Below are positions 49,099-63,429 of a stretch of 64,000 nt of DNA, piece after piece (positions within the stretch are counted from its first letter, which is position 1; each line of letters starts with the position of its first letter). A model generated the notes under the pieces. The model had not been told where the DNA came from. It did no database searches and saw only the letters and a program-made list of their open reading frames with translations. Source of the stretch: Trogon surrucura (lineage: Eukaryota > Chordata > Aves > Trogoniformes > Trogonidae); NCBI GenBank assembly GCA_020746105.1, contig CM036623.1, positions 6,042,501 through 6,106,500 of the forward strand. The letters run 5' to 3'. The position numbers and the translations under genes are program-made.

Positions 49099-51000
49099 TG
49101 TTGCATTTCTGTGAGCCAGTTATAAAGTTTGTAGTATAAATTTGGATGTTTATTTTGCTAGCTAAATACCCAGGTCTCTCAGTTTCATAAGAACCTGCAA
49201 AGTTTCCACTGTCTCATCATATCTTCTTTACCTCACTCAGTCAATACCTTCCTACACCATCATAAATATACTTGATGTTTCAGACAACCATGCTGACCTG
49301 ACATGGTAATCTCAACACATTATGCTACTGAAATAAGGCAGTAGAAGGCATTTCAAGACAAGTTTAACAAGGCATTTGTAAATATTTTGGCTTAAAAAAA
49401 ATCCTGAAGAAAGGTGTTCAAAGCAATGAAAGATGTGATCAGGAAAGCTACCTTGCCTTTGTCAGGAGACGAGAGAGAGAGAGAGAAACCTATTCAAGAC
49501 TGGATTAGATCAGTATTTTGTCTGAAGGCTCAAGAAATGCACAAGAACTTTGGATAGGAGTGAGTGTCCCCAACCACCGAGTTTATTTCTTGTTTGGAAA
49601 CAACTGAATGATAGTTTCAGTGGTCTGGTTTGAAAGAGCAACTACCCTACAGCTGGGTTTTGCCACTGCTAGCTGTAATGAAAGGCCATCCAAGTACCAC
49701 TCTGACAGGTGAAAGCATTTCAGTGTTCAGACTCAGCATATTCATGAGCAGTTTGCAATCATTTACTCTTTCGCTTAAATAACCCTTTTCCCCTTCTGTT
49801 TACTCCCCTTCTGTATTTACAAATAATATTCTTCTCTTAAGACTTTCTATTCCTTTGGTTACCCCAGCAGCACTTACCTTCAGCCACGTAAATTTTTTTT
49901 TTTTTGTTTTAATATGTGTAGTCAGAGTAGTACATCATATCCCAGAGAAGTGTGGTGTAGATTGATGCTAATATTTCAGGTTTTCTACTGAAAGCATTTC
50001 TCCCTACATATTCTAGAAGCACACTTACCTTTCAGCCATTTTCTGTTGTTGACTTCTTGTCATCTTCTGATCCTTCTTTTTCATTTGCTTCCAGCTGATG
50101 ATCTTCCAGCTTACGACAAATTCTTGGCGTAAATCTTACTGTGCACCATCAGGAATACTCTACTGTCACATTTCATCTTATTTTCATTACTCCACTCCTC
50201 AGTCACCCTTTTTGGCATATTTACAGGAAGCAGGTTAAGGAAAGAGTCCATCAATCTCCTTTGCTATTTTGATGACTTTTGTTTGTACTAGACCTGTATC
50301 AGATTTATCTTTTAATGAAAATCATAGGTCTTTATTATCTCCCTTTTATTGTATTGCCAAGGGCCTGTTTCTTCTAATTTTGCCATTCTCCCTCTTTTTT
50401 CTTCTTTTTTTTTTAAAAATTTAAATTCCTTAGCATAAAACATGAGATACTTATTCCAAAAAAAAAAAAATAAATTTACATTTGCTAACTACAACTATTT
50501 GGATCAGCCTTCAGCTTGATGTTTGTACGGTATTGTGCACAAATAACTTCTACTTATGATAAGATTATACATGACTACAGAAATAATTAATAAAAATGTG
50601 GTGCAAACACATTCAAAAAACCTTCAGCATAACAAGAGGGTATTAAGTCTAAACATGTACAGTACACTTGTTTCATTCTAAATAAACACATTTACACAAA
50701 CTGATCCAGCACAACAAGGAGACGTCTTGGCAGATGTGTCACCCCTGAGATGTTGGGCATTTTAATGCTCATTGCCTATAATCATAATATCAAGGAAAAG
50801 TGGCTTTAGTGGAGTGGTGGCTAATCTCAGCTTTGAACTCCTATGATGAAAAAATATATAAGCTTTTCATATATTTTAAAATATATTTTCATATATTTTA
50901 AAAATCTTTTAAGAAGGGTGGTGATTCAGATAGATAGCTTTTCTGTTATCTGTGTCATTCTTCAAGATGACACTAAAACATACTTGTTCCTCTTTCACAA

Positions 51001-51067
51001 TAGCTTTTTAGATAGCAGTATATAGCTTTTTAGATAGCACAATAGCTTTTTTTTTTTTTTTTTTTTT
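51001..51067 (+). repeat. 22-bp tandem repeat followed by T21
   Basis: TAGCTTTTTAGATAGCA occurs at 51001-51017 and 51023-51039. A third partial copy at 51043 runs into 21 T (51047-51067). Polymerase slippage with local duplication is the simple explanation. Confidence 0.8.
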
Positions 51068-51086
51068 GCAGTATTGCAAATACACA

Positions 51087-51140
51087 TCATGGAATCACAG
51101 AATCATTAAGATTAGAAAAGACCTCTAAGATCATCCAGTC
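51087..51140 (-). mobile_element. CR1 3'-end fragment, minus strand
   Basis: TGGAATCACAGAATCATTAAG and the AAAAGACCTCTAAGATCATC block are the reverse complement of the CR1 3' terminus. Only about 55 bp remain before the microsatellite. Confidence 0.75.
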
Positions 51141-51165
51141 TATCTATCTATCTATCTATATATAT
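51139..51165 (+). repeat. (TCTA)n microsatellite
   Basis: TCTATCTATCTATCTATC followed by TATATATA, directly attached to the CR1 fragment. Confidence 0.9.
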
Positions 51166-51289
51166 CCCTGACTCGGAATCTAATGTATTTTAAAATATGA
51201 AAACCTACCTGAGAGCTTTCCAAGTCACAATTCCTGAGACAAATGTAAGAATAAACACTTTGCCCTGTTTTGAGAGCACCATGACAAAA

Positions 51290-51660
51290 GTTCTCTGGTA
51301 GACCTAGCACCCACAGCAATCACCCTGGGGCAGCCGTGCCTATGGGGCGGAGACGATGGGTCAGGTGACCCAAATGGACCAATCATGGTATTTCTTCCCA
51401 AGGTACTCAGTACAAAAGAGCCTTGGTAACGAGAGAGGAGTGTGATTGTTTGCTACTGTAAATTATGCAGTTGAGTTTCCTTGCATTAGGGGAAATTGTG
51501 GGAGTCAGCTTATCTAGAGGGTAGGGGATGAGCCTTGCACTGGGAAAACCACCTGCTTGATTATAGCGTCTCCCCTGCCAGGAATGTAAAACCTGAAGTT
51601 CTTCTTAGGGCTTTAGGCAGCCTCAGAAAACTTTTATCCTGATGCACTCAAACCAGGCGC
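51290..51660. other. GC-elevated patch with CCAAT and GC-box-like words
   Basis: Contains ATGGGGCGGAGAC, GGACCAATCATG and a TACAAAAGAGCC word 40 bp later, a spacing like that of an LTR or small promoter. No LTR ends, target duplication or transcript signal could be confirmed. It may be an old solo LTR fragment or chance. Confidence 0.25.
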
Positions 51661-54166
51661 AGCCTTGCAATCTCAGTCTTGTTAATCCTCCCAAAATGAA
51701 CATAAGGCTAAAAGTATTAGTGTCATCTACAATCTTTCCTTCATCTCAGGGAAAATTAAAATAAAACAAATGTGGTGACTTGGTTTGAAAGTTACTACTC
51801 TCTTTTGCTTCACGAGTCTGGTAAAATCTGTTTTTTTCATTCTTTCCAGAGAGCACTTTCTCTCAACCCTACTCCTGTGCAGCTTCTTATTATCTGCACA
51901 AGAAGCAGCTGTGTGGATAACATACAAAGACACGTTTTCAAAAGCAGATGGTTATCTTGGAGGTCTACTTTGTGTGGTTGATCTCAGACACTTTTAGCCT
52001 TTAAGAAAACTAGTATTTTCATACTAGCTGGTTTTTTCAAGTCTGTCTCTTGTGCACCATTGCAAAAAGTACATGCAAAGTTACCTTTGCTGCTTAATCT
52101 AGTTATTTAGTTTATTAGGGTGCCTCCAGTTTATCATCTTGTTTCTGAAGTCTGTAGTTTCCAAAATCAGGATACTGCTGAAAAGCTCAACTTTCATCTC
52201 TCGTCCTCACATTTGTGGTGAAAGAACATACCAAGTAATCAAAAACAGAAATTGTGTTTAGGCTTGATTTATAAGGCTTGAATACTAAAGGTTTGAGGTC
52301 ATTTGGAACAAAATATGTAGTATAGTTAATGATGTTAAATAAACAATGTGTCTGAGTATACTATTTCAATGTTTTCCATGTTTAGTTTATCATTTTAGCT
52401 AGCTTTGGAACAGAAAGATAATCCAGACATCTGCGTTTTTACCTAAATTATGTAACTATGTTTTTCTAAAATGATATAAAAGTCTGAAGAAATTATTAGT
52501 CCACTGTGGAACAAACAATACTATGAAACCACAAACATCCAAAACTGGTTGGTTTTTTTTTTTTTTTTCCAAAGGAGTTGCTTTTGTTGGGCTGTGTCTT
52601 CCTTAAGCTATGCAAGTTCATGGGTATGCTTAGCAATTTGTCTCTATAGTAATTGTTTTTTTTCTATCCACAGATAATGCACCATCATAGCAATTTTCTT
52701 TTTGTGCTGCCCTGAGTTACTTAGCTCCCAAGATTCTTCCTGATTGAGATATGTTCCCCGTTTACTGAGGCTATATCATTTTCACAGTGACAACTCGGCC
52801 TTTCTACATTTTTACCAATGCTTAGAAAGAACATCCAATTTCAGGTACTCGGGGAGCACCATTTTACAACCAAATGAAAAATTAAATCATACTGCTGTGC
52901 AACTGCAGCTCGGAATTAGGACTACTTCTCACATGAAAGTGAATGTTAATACACGTGGTCTTGAGTCTGGCATGTCTCTACTTCAAACACTACTTTACAT
53001 GTACTTTATCTTTCAGCAGTTGGTTCAAATCTATACAAGTATTTAATCTCTTAAATACGCAATTTGCGGACATTTAGCATTGAACCTGAATTTTAAATTC
53101 TCAAAACACTAGTTCAGTGTCTTCTGAGAACAAAATTTTGGTAATTTCTGGAAATATCCACGTTTTAATATAATTTAATTTTTAGGTTCTGAAGACATCT
53201 GAATTTTTTTTTTTTGGCCAACAGTTCCTCAGATACCCATATTTTTGCATTTAGGTTTACACCTCAGAAGCTTGCTCTCTAATGTGTAGCTCTTATCAGC
53301 TCATTTATATCTTCCCTTAATTCACATACAGAATTCATCTGAAAATTGCATTGTGAAAACACAAATATTTCTGCCCAAAAAGAGAGTAGGAAGTGAGTCT
53401 AAATTTACTCCTTCTTTTACCAATTAACTCAACAGTTAATAGACTCAGACAAGCTATAAAAGACCCAGGTTCTTTTTTATACTCTGCCTCATCTATTGTA
53501 CCTCTCTGCATTTTATTTTTTTTAAGTGACTGTGTTAGTCACCAAGGTATAGCAAAAGCTAGTAGGGAAAGGTATTCTCAATTTCTTTTGAAGGTGCTCT
53601 ACTTTACACAGTCTAATTAAATGCTTGCTCAGGAAAAGAAAAAAATATGAAAAAAATAAGTAAAGCAACCACAAGGGAGAGAAGCAAGAACTGAATTTTA
53701 GTGTCATTGAGCACCTTACATAATAAACACTAAATACAGCAGGAAACTTCCTATCTGAGAATATTAATTGTCCTGGTATTTAGTAATACTTGCTTGCAAA
53801 GTGGAAGAAGTTTCAAATCTCAGCAGGCACCGAAACAAGTGCTGTAACTCCTGTGATACTGCATAAGAAAGTAGGAGTGTATATAAAGTAGGTGAAATAT
53901 TTCTTGAGAGCTCTGTGGGACAAGATGTCAAGTGAATGGCTTATGAAAGTAGCTGAAACCATGGTACGTGCCCACCCAGGGCCTGAAGTTAGGCGGTTGA
54001 ATTCTGCACGGCTGAAAATCAGCTCTTCAATTCAGGTTCTCTTTCTTGCTAGGCTAAACATACTCCCAATATGTTATGCTCATTTCTTTCCGAAATAACT
54101 AAATCTCTATTGTAAATAAAAACTAGATATATAACTTTAGGCTGTCCCATTTGACAAAAGAGCATT

Positions 54167-54230
54167 TTGCAGAATTACAGAATTGCAGAATTATAGAATT
54201 CTGCATTCTGTAATGCAGAAGACAACTAAA
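54167..54230 (+). repeat. Near-palindromic AGAATT cluster
   Basis: CAGAATTACAGAATTGCAG followed by AGAATTCTGCATTCTGTAATG forms an inverted, partly tandem array able to fold on itself. A looser cluster of the same words lies at 44425-44470. Confidence 0.55.
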
Positions 54231-56189
54231 GTATCAGAGGACTTTTTCTGCCTTTGCATCGCATGGTTTGCATTTTGCTGTTAATTTGTATAGCACACTG
54301 TCATAGATCATTAAAGAAACAGTTAATAATGCAAGCTTCTAAAGATACTTGAGTTGTATTTAGTTGGTTGTCCTTCTTTCTACCCCCTTCTCCAGAAATT
54401 GCTGGCCACCTGTCTGCTGGAAAGCTGCCTTTAAAATCATTAAGATTAAATAAAGCTTATGTTTCCTTTTCAGAAACAAGCAAACAAACAAACCCACCCT
54501 CACAAAACATTCAGATAATATTTTATGACTACAAAGTCCAACATAGACTATGACATACCCTTCCTTTCTGGTTTCTAAGGAAAACTGCTAAATACCTCTG
54601 TAGTCATTATTACTAAGATAAAGAACAGTTAATCTAGTGAAAATACTAATTTCTTATTATTACTGCAATTTCTTATCAAGGACGTTTAAATTTCCTTGTA
54701 AATCTGAGCTTCTGTCGTCCACTGTCAAAGTCAACCCTTTAAAATTTTGTTTATAACATAACAATAAGAAACAAGCAAGTCTTATTTAAAATGGATTTTT
54801 TTTTTGGTCTTTACAGTTAAAATGCTATTTTTGCTACAAAATTTCAAGTATTATTCCTAGCAAATTGATTAGAATTAAATGCCTACAGCCCATTAAATTT
54901 AGATATACCAAAACCCCAATATAACTGCAGAAATAATCGACTACAATGCTAAGAGGTGAAATCCCCACTTGGGAGGGAAACAGCATCACAAAATCTTTTA
55001 TCTCAACATGTTACTGGAGAAAAGGCTACACTCATCTTGGGCGGGAGTTTCACTAAGGTAATAAAGAAGAATGAAAGCTTGTATGTCATTAATTGTTTGC
55101 CCAACAAATGTGTTGGAATCCAACGTGAGACTGAAAACATACAGGTTGAGTCAAACACTGCAGTATATTTTGAAGCAAAATTCCCGTTCAGGTACACAAC
55201 GCAAACCCAGACCTATGTAAAACCACGGCTTCCCTAAAAGGATTATTTGAGAACAATCCAATAACTTTAGAAATGTTTATCAGTTTAGGCCCCTGAACCT
55301 TTCTACCATGGAGGAGCAATGAAGTAACATTTCAAGTGTGCCAAATTTATAAAAATAAGCAAAACGCTTTGTTAGAAACTGAATTTTCTGCTCATTTTCT
55401 CATTTTCACAGGAGGTTGGAATCGAACAGTACAATGTGGCTGTCATTTACGTTCTGTATAATGGCTTCTTATCCTCTTCCTGTCTTGGAGAAGTTAGGCT
55501 GACTGGTACTGAGAGCTGCATGAGAAAGGATTTCAGCTCAAACTCTCAAAAGGTGGTTTCAAAGAATCACAGCTAAACTAGGCTGAAAGTGGTTATACAC
55601 TTCTTAAAAGGAGGAAGTGTTAAAAAGGGGTTAATCCATATACAATGTGTGTTCTAAAACAAAGGGGAGGGGAAAAATGACTGAGAAGAATGCTAACTGA
55701 TGTGTATATGTAATTAAAAATTAAGGGGTAAAAGTTAGAAAGAAGAAAAATCAGCCTCAGTATCTGGGTATTCTAAAGCCAATTGACAAAATGTGCTGCT
55801 TATTTGGGCGATAGCAGGGCAGCCATCTGTATCTTTAAAAGAGAATACCAGTAGGCATGGGGAGAGCAACTAAAGTCTGAGCAGTTGTCCCATAAAACAA
55901 TGCAAAATACAATTTATTCAAGCAACAAGTGTGCAGGTCCTTCTGCCTTTCAGATTGCTTCTCCAGAGGAAATATTTTTTTTTACATTTTATGTTAAAAC
56001 TCTGTGTTATGTCAGATTTTACTGGAATTGTATTTCATTGCTGTGTTTAAATTGTAATATGTATTCTCATGACAGACAAAAGGTAAGTAATACAAAGAAA
56101 ATCAAAAAAAGACCAAGGATTGAAACAAGTGGAGCACGATTATTTGCTGGAACCTGTGAAGTTATTTACATCAGTAAATAACACCAGCT

Positions 56190-57935
56190 GACCATTTGGC
56201 TGATCTGGTTTGCAGCCGTTTGGTATTTTCCAGCAAGTGGGAATTGGTGGGTAGGTCAACATGGGTCATTCCTAATAGGGATGGAGTAGTTGAGGCCTTC
56301 TTCAGACAATGGAAAGAACCCTCACATTCTCAGATCCTGTTTCTCATGTGGGACTTTCATCACCCTGATACCTGCTGAAAACACAACAGAGCATGACAAA
56401 AGCAAATCAGAAGATATCTAGAGTGCATTGACAACACCTTCGTGATTCAAGAGTCGGCAAGGAGAGGTGCTTTGCTGGACCTGATACCAATGACCAAGGA
56501 TGAATGAATTTGTGGAGCCTCCAGAGCTTCCTTCTCACTTCAAACTTTCTGTGGTCCTGTGAGAGAGGTTCTTGAAAGAATCCTATAGAACATTATCCTG
56601 GACAGAAGAGTGTTTTGTGAGAGCTGATTGACATTCAAGGATCACAAACTTCAAGTTCCATAATACCAACAATCAGGAAAACAAGCAAAAGAAGCAGGAA
56701 GCTTGCATGGATGAGCAAGGAGCCCCTCACTGAACTCAGATATAAAAAAGATGTTTACAAGAGGTGGAGGATGGGCTGGGTGACTCAGGAAGAATATAGA
56801 GATACCATCCGTTGTGCAGACATGAGGTTAGGAAAGCCAAAGCCCATCTAGACTTTAATCTGGCAAGGGACGTGAAGAGCAACAAGAAAGGATTCTGCAA
56901 GTACATAAGCAGCAAAAGAAAAACGAAGAAAAAAATGTGTGTCCACTGATGAACAGGGCAGGGGCTTTATGACAAAGGACACAGAAAAGGCTTAGCTACT
57001 CAATGTCTTTATCTCAGTCTTACAGGGAAGATTGGCCTTCGAAATTCTGGTCCCTGAGACCAGAGGGAATGTCTGGAGAAAGGCACTTTCCCTCAGTGGA
57101 GGAGGTTCAGGTTGGGAATAGTTAAACTGGAGATACACAGGTCTATGGGGCCTGATGCAATGCACCCACAAGTGATAAGGAAGCTGGCTGATGTCAGTGC
57201 CGGGCCACTTTCAATTGTCTCTGAAAGGTCATGGGGACTAGGAAATGTTCTTAAAAGGCTGGAGAAGGGCAAATGTCACTCTGATTTTCAAGCAGAAGTA
57301 TCTGGGGAACTACAGGCATGTCAGCTTCACCTAAGTCCCTGGGAAGGTAATGGAGTAATTAATCCTGGAAGCCATTTTCAGACATAAAGAAAAAGTAAGT
57401 GATTGGGCTAGTCACCACGGCTTTTTGAAGGGGAAGTCACATTTGTCCAACTTGTCAGTCTTCTACTATGGTAGAAGCTTGATACTGGAGGGGAGAGCAG
57501 TGGATGTTGTTTACCTTGACTTTAGTAAGGCTTTTGACACTGTCTCCCATATGAACCATATAGACATGCTTATGAAGTAGGGATTAGGTGGGTGGACAGT
57601 AAAATAGATTGAAAACTGAACAGCTAGGGTTGTGATCAATGGTATGAAATCTAGCTGGACACCGGCTAAAAGCTGTATACCCCAGGGGTCAAGTACTGGC
57701 ACCAGTACTATTTAACATCTTCATTAATGACCTGGGTGATGGGGAAGGGCTCACCCTGATCAGTTTTGATATCAAATTGGGAGGAATGGCTATAATATGT
57801 TAGATGGGTGTGCTACCATTCAGAGGGACATCACTGGGCTAGAAAACTGAGCGGACAGGAATCTCAAGCAGTTCAACAAAGGAAACCTGCCTTAGGTGAC
57901 CTTGGTTGCACTAAGTGTTCTCAAGAGATCTCTCT
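56190..57935 (+). mobile_element. CR1 LINE with endonuclease and RT remnants
   Basis: The longest CR1 copy here. Near 56300-56375 the frame gives LFLMWDFHHPDTC, a decayed form of the CR1 endonuclease MGDFNHPDIC-type block. From about 56700 the inter-domain and RT parts follow, with VDVVYLDFSKAFDTVSH (about 57502-57552, RT motif A with its Asp) and a later PQG-type motif B and FNIFINDLGDG (near 57707-57740). Frameshifts and stops break it into short frames. It ends without a recognisable CR1 3' terminus (about 57935), so it is truncated at the 3' side as well. Plus strand, inactive. Confidence 0.85.
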
Positions 57936-60900
57936 CAGTCTCCACGATGTTGTGATTCAGTACATGATGAGGTACATTCTGCACTTATTTTCACTGTTGT
58001 TGATAAGAGTATCATTAAGTGTCTGACCTCTCAGAGGCATGCAATGAGCAAATGCCTCTGAGGGCTAGGTACCATGTTGTTTTTAGAAAAGATCCTGTCA
58101 TAGGATTATAATCTTTGAAAAAGGTTGTAAAAATAAAAAATCCAAATCACCTTCAAGTCTTTGAAAGAGCTCACTAGAAAGGAAGACTAATGATAGCTCA
58201 AGAAAACTGTGCTATCTAATTTCTAAGGTGATATTCCAAAGCTCATTAAAGTAATTTCCTTCACATCTGTTGGGTTGGATCAGATCTCTTTTGAATAAAC
58301 AGCAAGCAGTGAATAAAAGGTACAAATAAAGAAACATTTAAAAATACCATAGTCAGAGAAAGTCTACCTCATAGAACTTTTTTTGTCAGAATAACAAAAA
58401 AAACCCACATTATGAGGGGTCTTAGTAATTACAAAGTAGTAGTGGAACTTCCATTGTTGAATGTAATGAAGTCATTTTTACGTGTTTCAGGGACACAAAA
58501 CTAATGAATAAGCTCACCTGTTACCTCACCTGTGATGATAAAGCTGCCTGAAGGTAAACCACGCACTGAAAAAAAAAATCTCTGTCAAAATATTGCCCCT
58601 CTTTACCTACTGTGTGTGAATATTTTGCCTTTTTTTTTTTTTAATTCCCATTCATTTTGGAAATTACATTTTCAAATCTTTGTACTGTAAGATGGGAGGG
58701 GCTCTAAACTTAGGGTGAGAAGAGGAAATCTAGGTTTGTCATCAAAACCAGAGTCATGAAACACCATCGTAAAGGCTGGATTTGAAAAGAGTATTTAGAT
58801 GTCTGAACATGTAGATGGATGCCTCATGTGATCTCAAAAGTACGAAGCATAATGATTTTAGTGGATGTTTCAAAAAATGAAAAGCATACTTCAACCTGCA
58901 AAAGCTGGACAGAAAACAAGCAGCACTTCTCATTCCAGTGTTAGGTTACTGTTAAGCCTTATACCCACTTACAGGAGGTCTTGAATCGTTTGTCCTTTAG
59001 GATGAGTTGTAGACTTTGGATGGAAAAAGTAGAAACATGATTTTTACACTGGATAAAGTCAAATGAGTACAAAATATATTTATCTGTTGTCTCTTATGCA
59101 GATGGTCTTAAATCCTGCTCTGAATTGGGAAAGGATCAGCGAAAAGTTGGCATGCCGTCTTCCAGATAAATTTTGACTAATTTGACTGAACTGGCTTGTA
59201 AAACACATAGTTTGATTCAGCCAGTGCAATACTGGGTATAAATATGAGCCAGTAAAGAGATGTTTTCCTTATGTTAACTATGAAACTAGTGACTTGTATC
59301 TATCCTAGCTGATCCTTTACAAACAGGAGAGGCATAGGGCTACATGAGGTTATGGAGACACTTAGAGCCTTTTAATCACATGCAATTCTTTTGGAATTCT
59401 GTGTGCACAATGGAAAATATTCTGAGAGGACAGGTTTTATGTTTTTTGGATTAAGTTCGTATTCTTATTTTCCCAAACACATGCACGTACCTCTGAGGGA
59501 CAAAACTTCCTGCTCTTCACCTGTGACTGAGTTATAATCAGTTCACATACATGACTTAATGAAAGCGTGCTCTGTTCGTTGTGTAGCTTTTTGAAGATTT
59601 CATTAACCAACAATGAAAATTATTCATGTATGTGAATAAGGAAATGGATACTTTGGCACTTTTTGCATCATGGAACCTACTACATTCACTTCTACTTGTT
59701 TAGTAACTGCAGTCTGGGAGCATCTGTTCACTTTCTTTCCTATTTTCAAGCAGTGAGAGAACAAGCTACAAAATTTGTAAGAATTAAGTCAACAAGGAAA
59801 ATTTAGATTTGGTATAATGAAAAATGCTTGGCTAGAAGACTTAAGGGAAGGCCCCCCAGAGGAAACCATGAGAGGTCTTACTCTAGAGATGTGCAAAATT
59901 CAATTGAAAAAATAAGCTTTCAGCAAGTCTGATGATTAGGGAATGAGACAGAGAACCTAAGCAGGCCACAGCATGGGAATACCATTTCTTGAAATATATT
60001 CCCGACCATAGAGCCTCAGGGTTAGTCAGTTCCCCCTTTAAATCACTGAATTAGACAATGTGGTGGGGTAGTAATGTTGATAGTCATCATTTATGTAAAA
60101 GATTATATACTTGTCCATGAAATCAGTAAAATTAAGAGTTTGAGCCCATGTTTTCTAGGATATCTTAAACCACCAGTAGTCTTCCTCTGTTTGGGAAAAT
60201 CTTCAAGGCACAAGTAAAACATGCAAAATTCATACCATGGAGAGAAAGCAGGAGATGAACAAGTTCTGGTGTCTGGTGGTTTGGAAGGTGGAAGGCACCA
60301 GAGTCTTGGATTCTGGTCTCACAAAATAATATTTCTTGAGTGACAGCATTGCCTCCATTAGTGGTGTGGTACACCTTTGGTGCAATCCCCTGGTGATAAT
60401 CTGACTGTTCTTGTGGTATGATACATGTTTGGGATGAGAGGGGAAAGAACAAATCCAAACTTCCTGCTTTCTGGATGAGTGCATCTGTTGGTAGCTAGTA
60501 TTTAGAACAGGAAAACCATCTCCTTTTCAGACTGTAGAAGTGGCTGTAGCAGGACCTTTTAAAGTGTTCAGACTAAGAAGTCTTAATAGTAGCTCTGGGC
60601 TGGTGTGGTTTAAAACGAAACAGGGTAGCACCCAAAGACAACTGGATTTCTAGAGCTTAAGCAGCTCCATTATTATTATTATTATTATTAGGCATCTTAG
60701 ACTCACTGCCCTTAAACTACTTGTCTAAGCTCTTTTGTGACAGCCCGTTCCAAAACTTGCTTCTGTTACCATGCTATCTGTGGGAGAAAGCTATAGGTGG
60801 ATCCTATAACTTATTTGATCCTTGGTGTCCTATGGTTAACTTCTCTGTATCCTGTATATGTTATATTTTGTATACAGCCTGAGAAAACACTTAATTTGTT

Positions 60901-63429
60901 CTATCATTAAAAGAGTTGGTGTTGAGTCCAAAAGACCTCAAAGACTGGGGCATTTTTTACCTTCAGGATTCAGAGGGAAATAAAAAAAAAGAGGGAAAAA
61001 ACCCTCAATTTATTTTCCCTTTTAGCATACTTCTTTCCATCTTTATATTCCTCAAAGTCCTCATGAATTTTGAAGGTTTATTATATATTATAACTTAAAA
61101 GGATATAACTTGAAATGAGTAGCGAAAGACAGAGCAGGCAACTACTAACTTAACTGCAGGGTTCAAATCTAGATGTGTTTGGTAATTCCTAAGGTCCAGG
61201 AACAAACAAAGAAAAGAAACAGAAGCATCTATTCCTTGTTCTAAAATGCAAGCTTCCTGTTAGCCTACTAAAGCAAAAATCTTCAAAGGCAGTTATTGAA
61301 TAGAATCCCATCTATAGGACTGATAAAAATTCAGCAGCCTAAAAGGTCCAGGGAAAAAGATCTTCATTTTGGCAAATATGCCTCACTGCATGTAATACTA
61401 CTTGATGTAAAATGGAAGTGGATACTGACTCAATTCCTCTAAAATAAGACAAGTTATTTTTCACATTATTGCACTGCAATATGCTTCATGCCTCTCTTCC
61501 AAGAAATTATTATTCCATCAAGCACTTAAAATTTTATGATTGTGTTATAGTTCGAAAGTTCTTAATGCATTTTAGAAATGCTGGTTGGAAGCAAAATTAA
61601 TGTGATTTTGTCATATAATTCTGCTAGAACTATAAACAGCTGGGTTTTACCCATTACTTAAACTGCATCAGTGCCATTAAGGATATTACCACTCCCTCAG
61701 AGTTCCCTGCTAAAGGTGCAGCAACCCATAGGTTTTTTTAACTCTGCTTTTGTACTTACTCCTTGACTTCTCTGCATCTGGTATGACGACTTCTCTTACC
61801 TGGTACATGACTTTCTGGTAGCCAGGTAAACTATGGAAATGTTCTAACTCCTCCCTAGCAGTTCTGGATAGGACCATTGTAGGAGTAGATTTTAATTTTT
61901 TTCTCCTTTGGTGGAAAGGGAATTTAAACAACATGACTGTGAATTCATCTGAAGTGGTCGTATTTGACCACACTTCACCACCACGGTGGTAGTGGTGATT
62001 GATATAAATCTCTAAAGTAGAATGCAGAATTACATAAATGCCAATTAAAGTAATTTTCAGTCTGCAGCCTTACTGGAGGTGCTCGAAACTGGGAGGTCTT
62101 TTTTAAACAACATGTTTTGATGGTGGCGTATCACACCAGTGACATTTAAACAGAAATTCTTGAGAATATAATCATTAAAACTTTATAATATTTTGGTTGC
62201 ATAGCTCTATTGTAAAAATACAGTGAATAGAAAAGACTACAATGGTCCTGATGACAAAGGTAGAACTACCACATTATCTAAAAACTATTTCCAATGCTCC
62301 ATAGTGAAAACGGAAAATTATGTACTTTGCTGTGTGCACTAATGATGCACAGTAAGAAATTTAATGAAGAATCTCCAAACAACAGTGACAGACTGTCATA
62401 CAAAACTATCTGATGGAGCCTAAACATAAGGGTTACACCTCATTTTAAGTTCGATAAACTTGATATAGACACTTGATACAATTATGGTTACGTTTTATAT
62501 AGACATCTTACATACCCAAGCCTGGGCGCTGAGGATGAGGGTTGGGTTCTGGACTTGTCTTCTCTGTGGGGAAGCATACGGGCAGGAATAACAACATTTG
62601 CTGTACATGGCATCGGAGTATTGCCTTTATAAAGGCTACTTGTGCAATGCAAAATGTCAGAACGTTTGGGGTTTTGATAAATGAGCCTTATAAGCCAGAG
62701 CTAGAAACAATTTCCACAAGTGAAAACATCAGATCTTTCTTCCGAGTGCACCTCCAGCTGCAGCCTATTTCCCTGTAGTGTGACCATTTTTCCTAATTAA
62801 GATTATCATCTCTGCCAGGCTGAACTGTATCTACATCAATTAACTTATTCAAATTGATTATGGAATATGGCCTAGAAGGAATAGTGTGGCACTCAAGTAA
62901 TATTTTTTTTCATATGTCTTTTACGCATGTCTTTGTCCTTTGCTTTGATCTGTGAAAGGTCTCACTGAATGGGAAACTCCACTCACCTCATAGAGGCAAG
63001 TTCCAGACTACAATGTCTTTATGTGTACAGAGCACATTATCCAATATGGGCACTACTGAAAAAAAAAATACTCTTAGTGAATAACAGTTCAAATTTTATG
63101 TTTTCCCTATGTAGGGTCAAATTACGCTGCCGCCTGAACAGAGACCTCAGTTGAACTGACTTATGTTAGGACAACAGTGTTTGTTAAGACTTACGATAAG
63201 GGCATAAACAAATAAATACATTTTTTTACACTGAATAACTTATCAAGGCAAGTCTTTGAACCATTAATATTCATTTCATCAGAGTCTATGTAATAACATT
63301 ACATGATAAAAAAATTAATTGGCTTGAACAATGAGAACAGTTTCACAAGAAGATGGATTTATGAATGGAGATTCTTCATTTTCTTCAGATCTTACCTCCA
63401 GAAATTTTGTTCCCTCCTAAGCCACACCA
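57936..63429. other. AT-rich host DNA, no gene recognised
   Basis: Only short frames with no recognised domain. An (ATT)n microsatellite is at 60669-60690. A minus-strand 87-codon frame at 61710-61973 was considered and is not convincing. Confidence 0.5.
60669..60690 (+). repeat. (ATT)7 microsatellite
   Basis: Seven uninterrupted ATT units. Confidence 0.92.

Larger units (their letters stand above)
49099..56189. other. AT-rich host DNA with simple repeats, no gene recognised
   Basis: Short frames only. Contains T runs (51047-51067, 52552-52568), a (TCTA)n tract, a CR1 end fragment, a GC-elevated patch at 51290-51660 and a near-palindromic AGAATT cluster at 54167-54230. No exon recognised. 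Confidence 0.5.

Noticed and set aside
61710-61973. Minus-strand 87-codon frame
   Set aside because: No recognised domain, no splice signals, and a length expected by chance in this much sequence.
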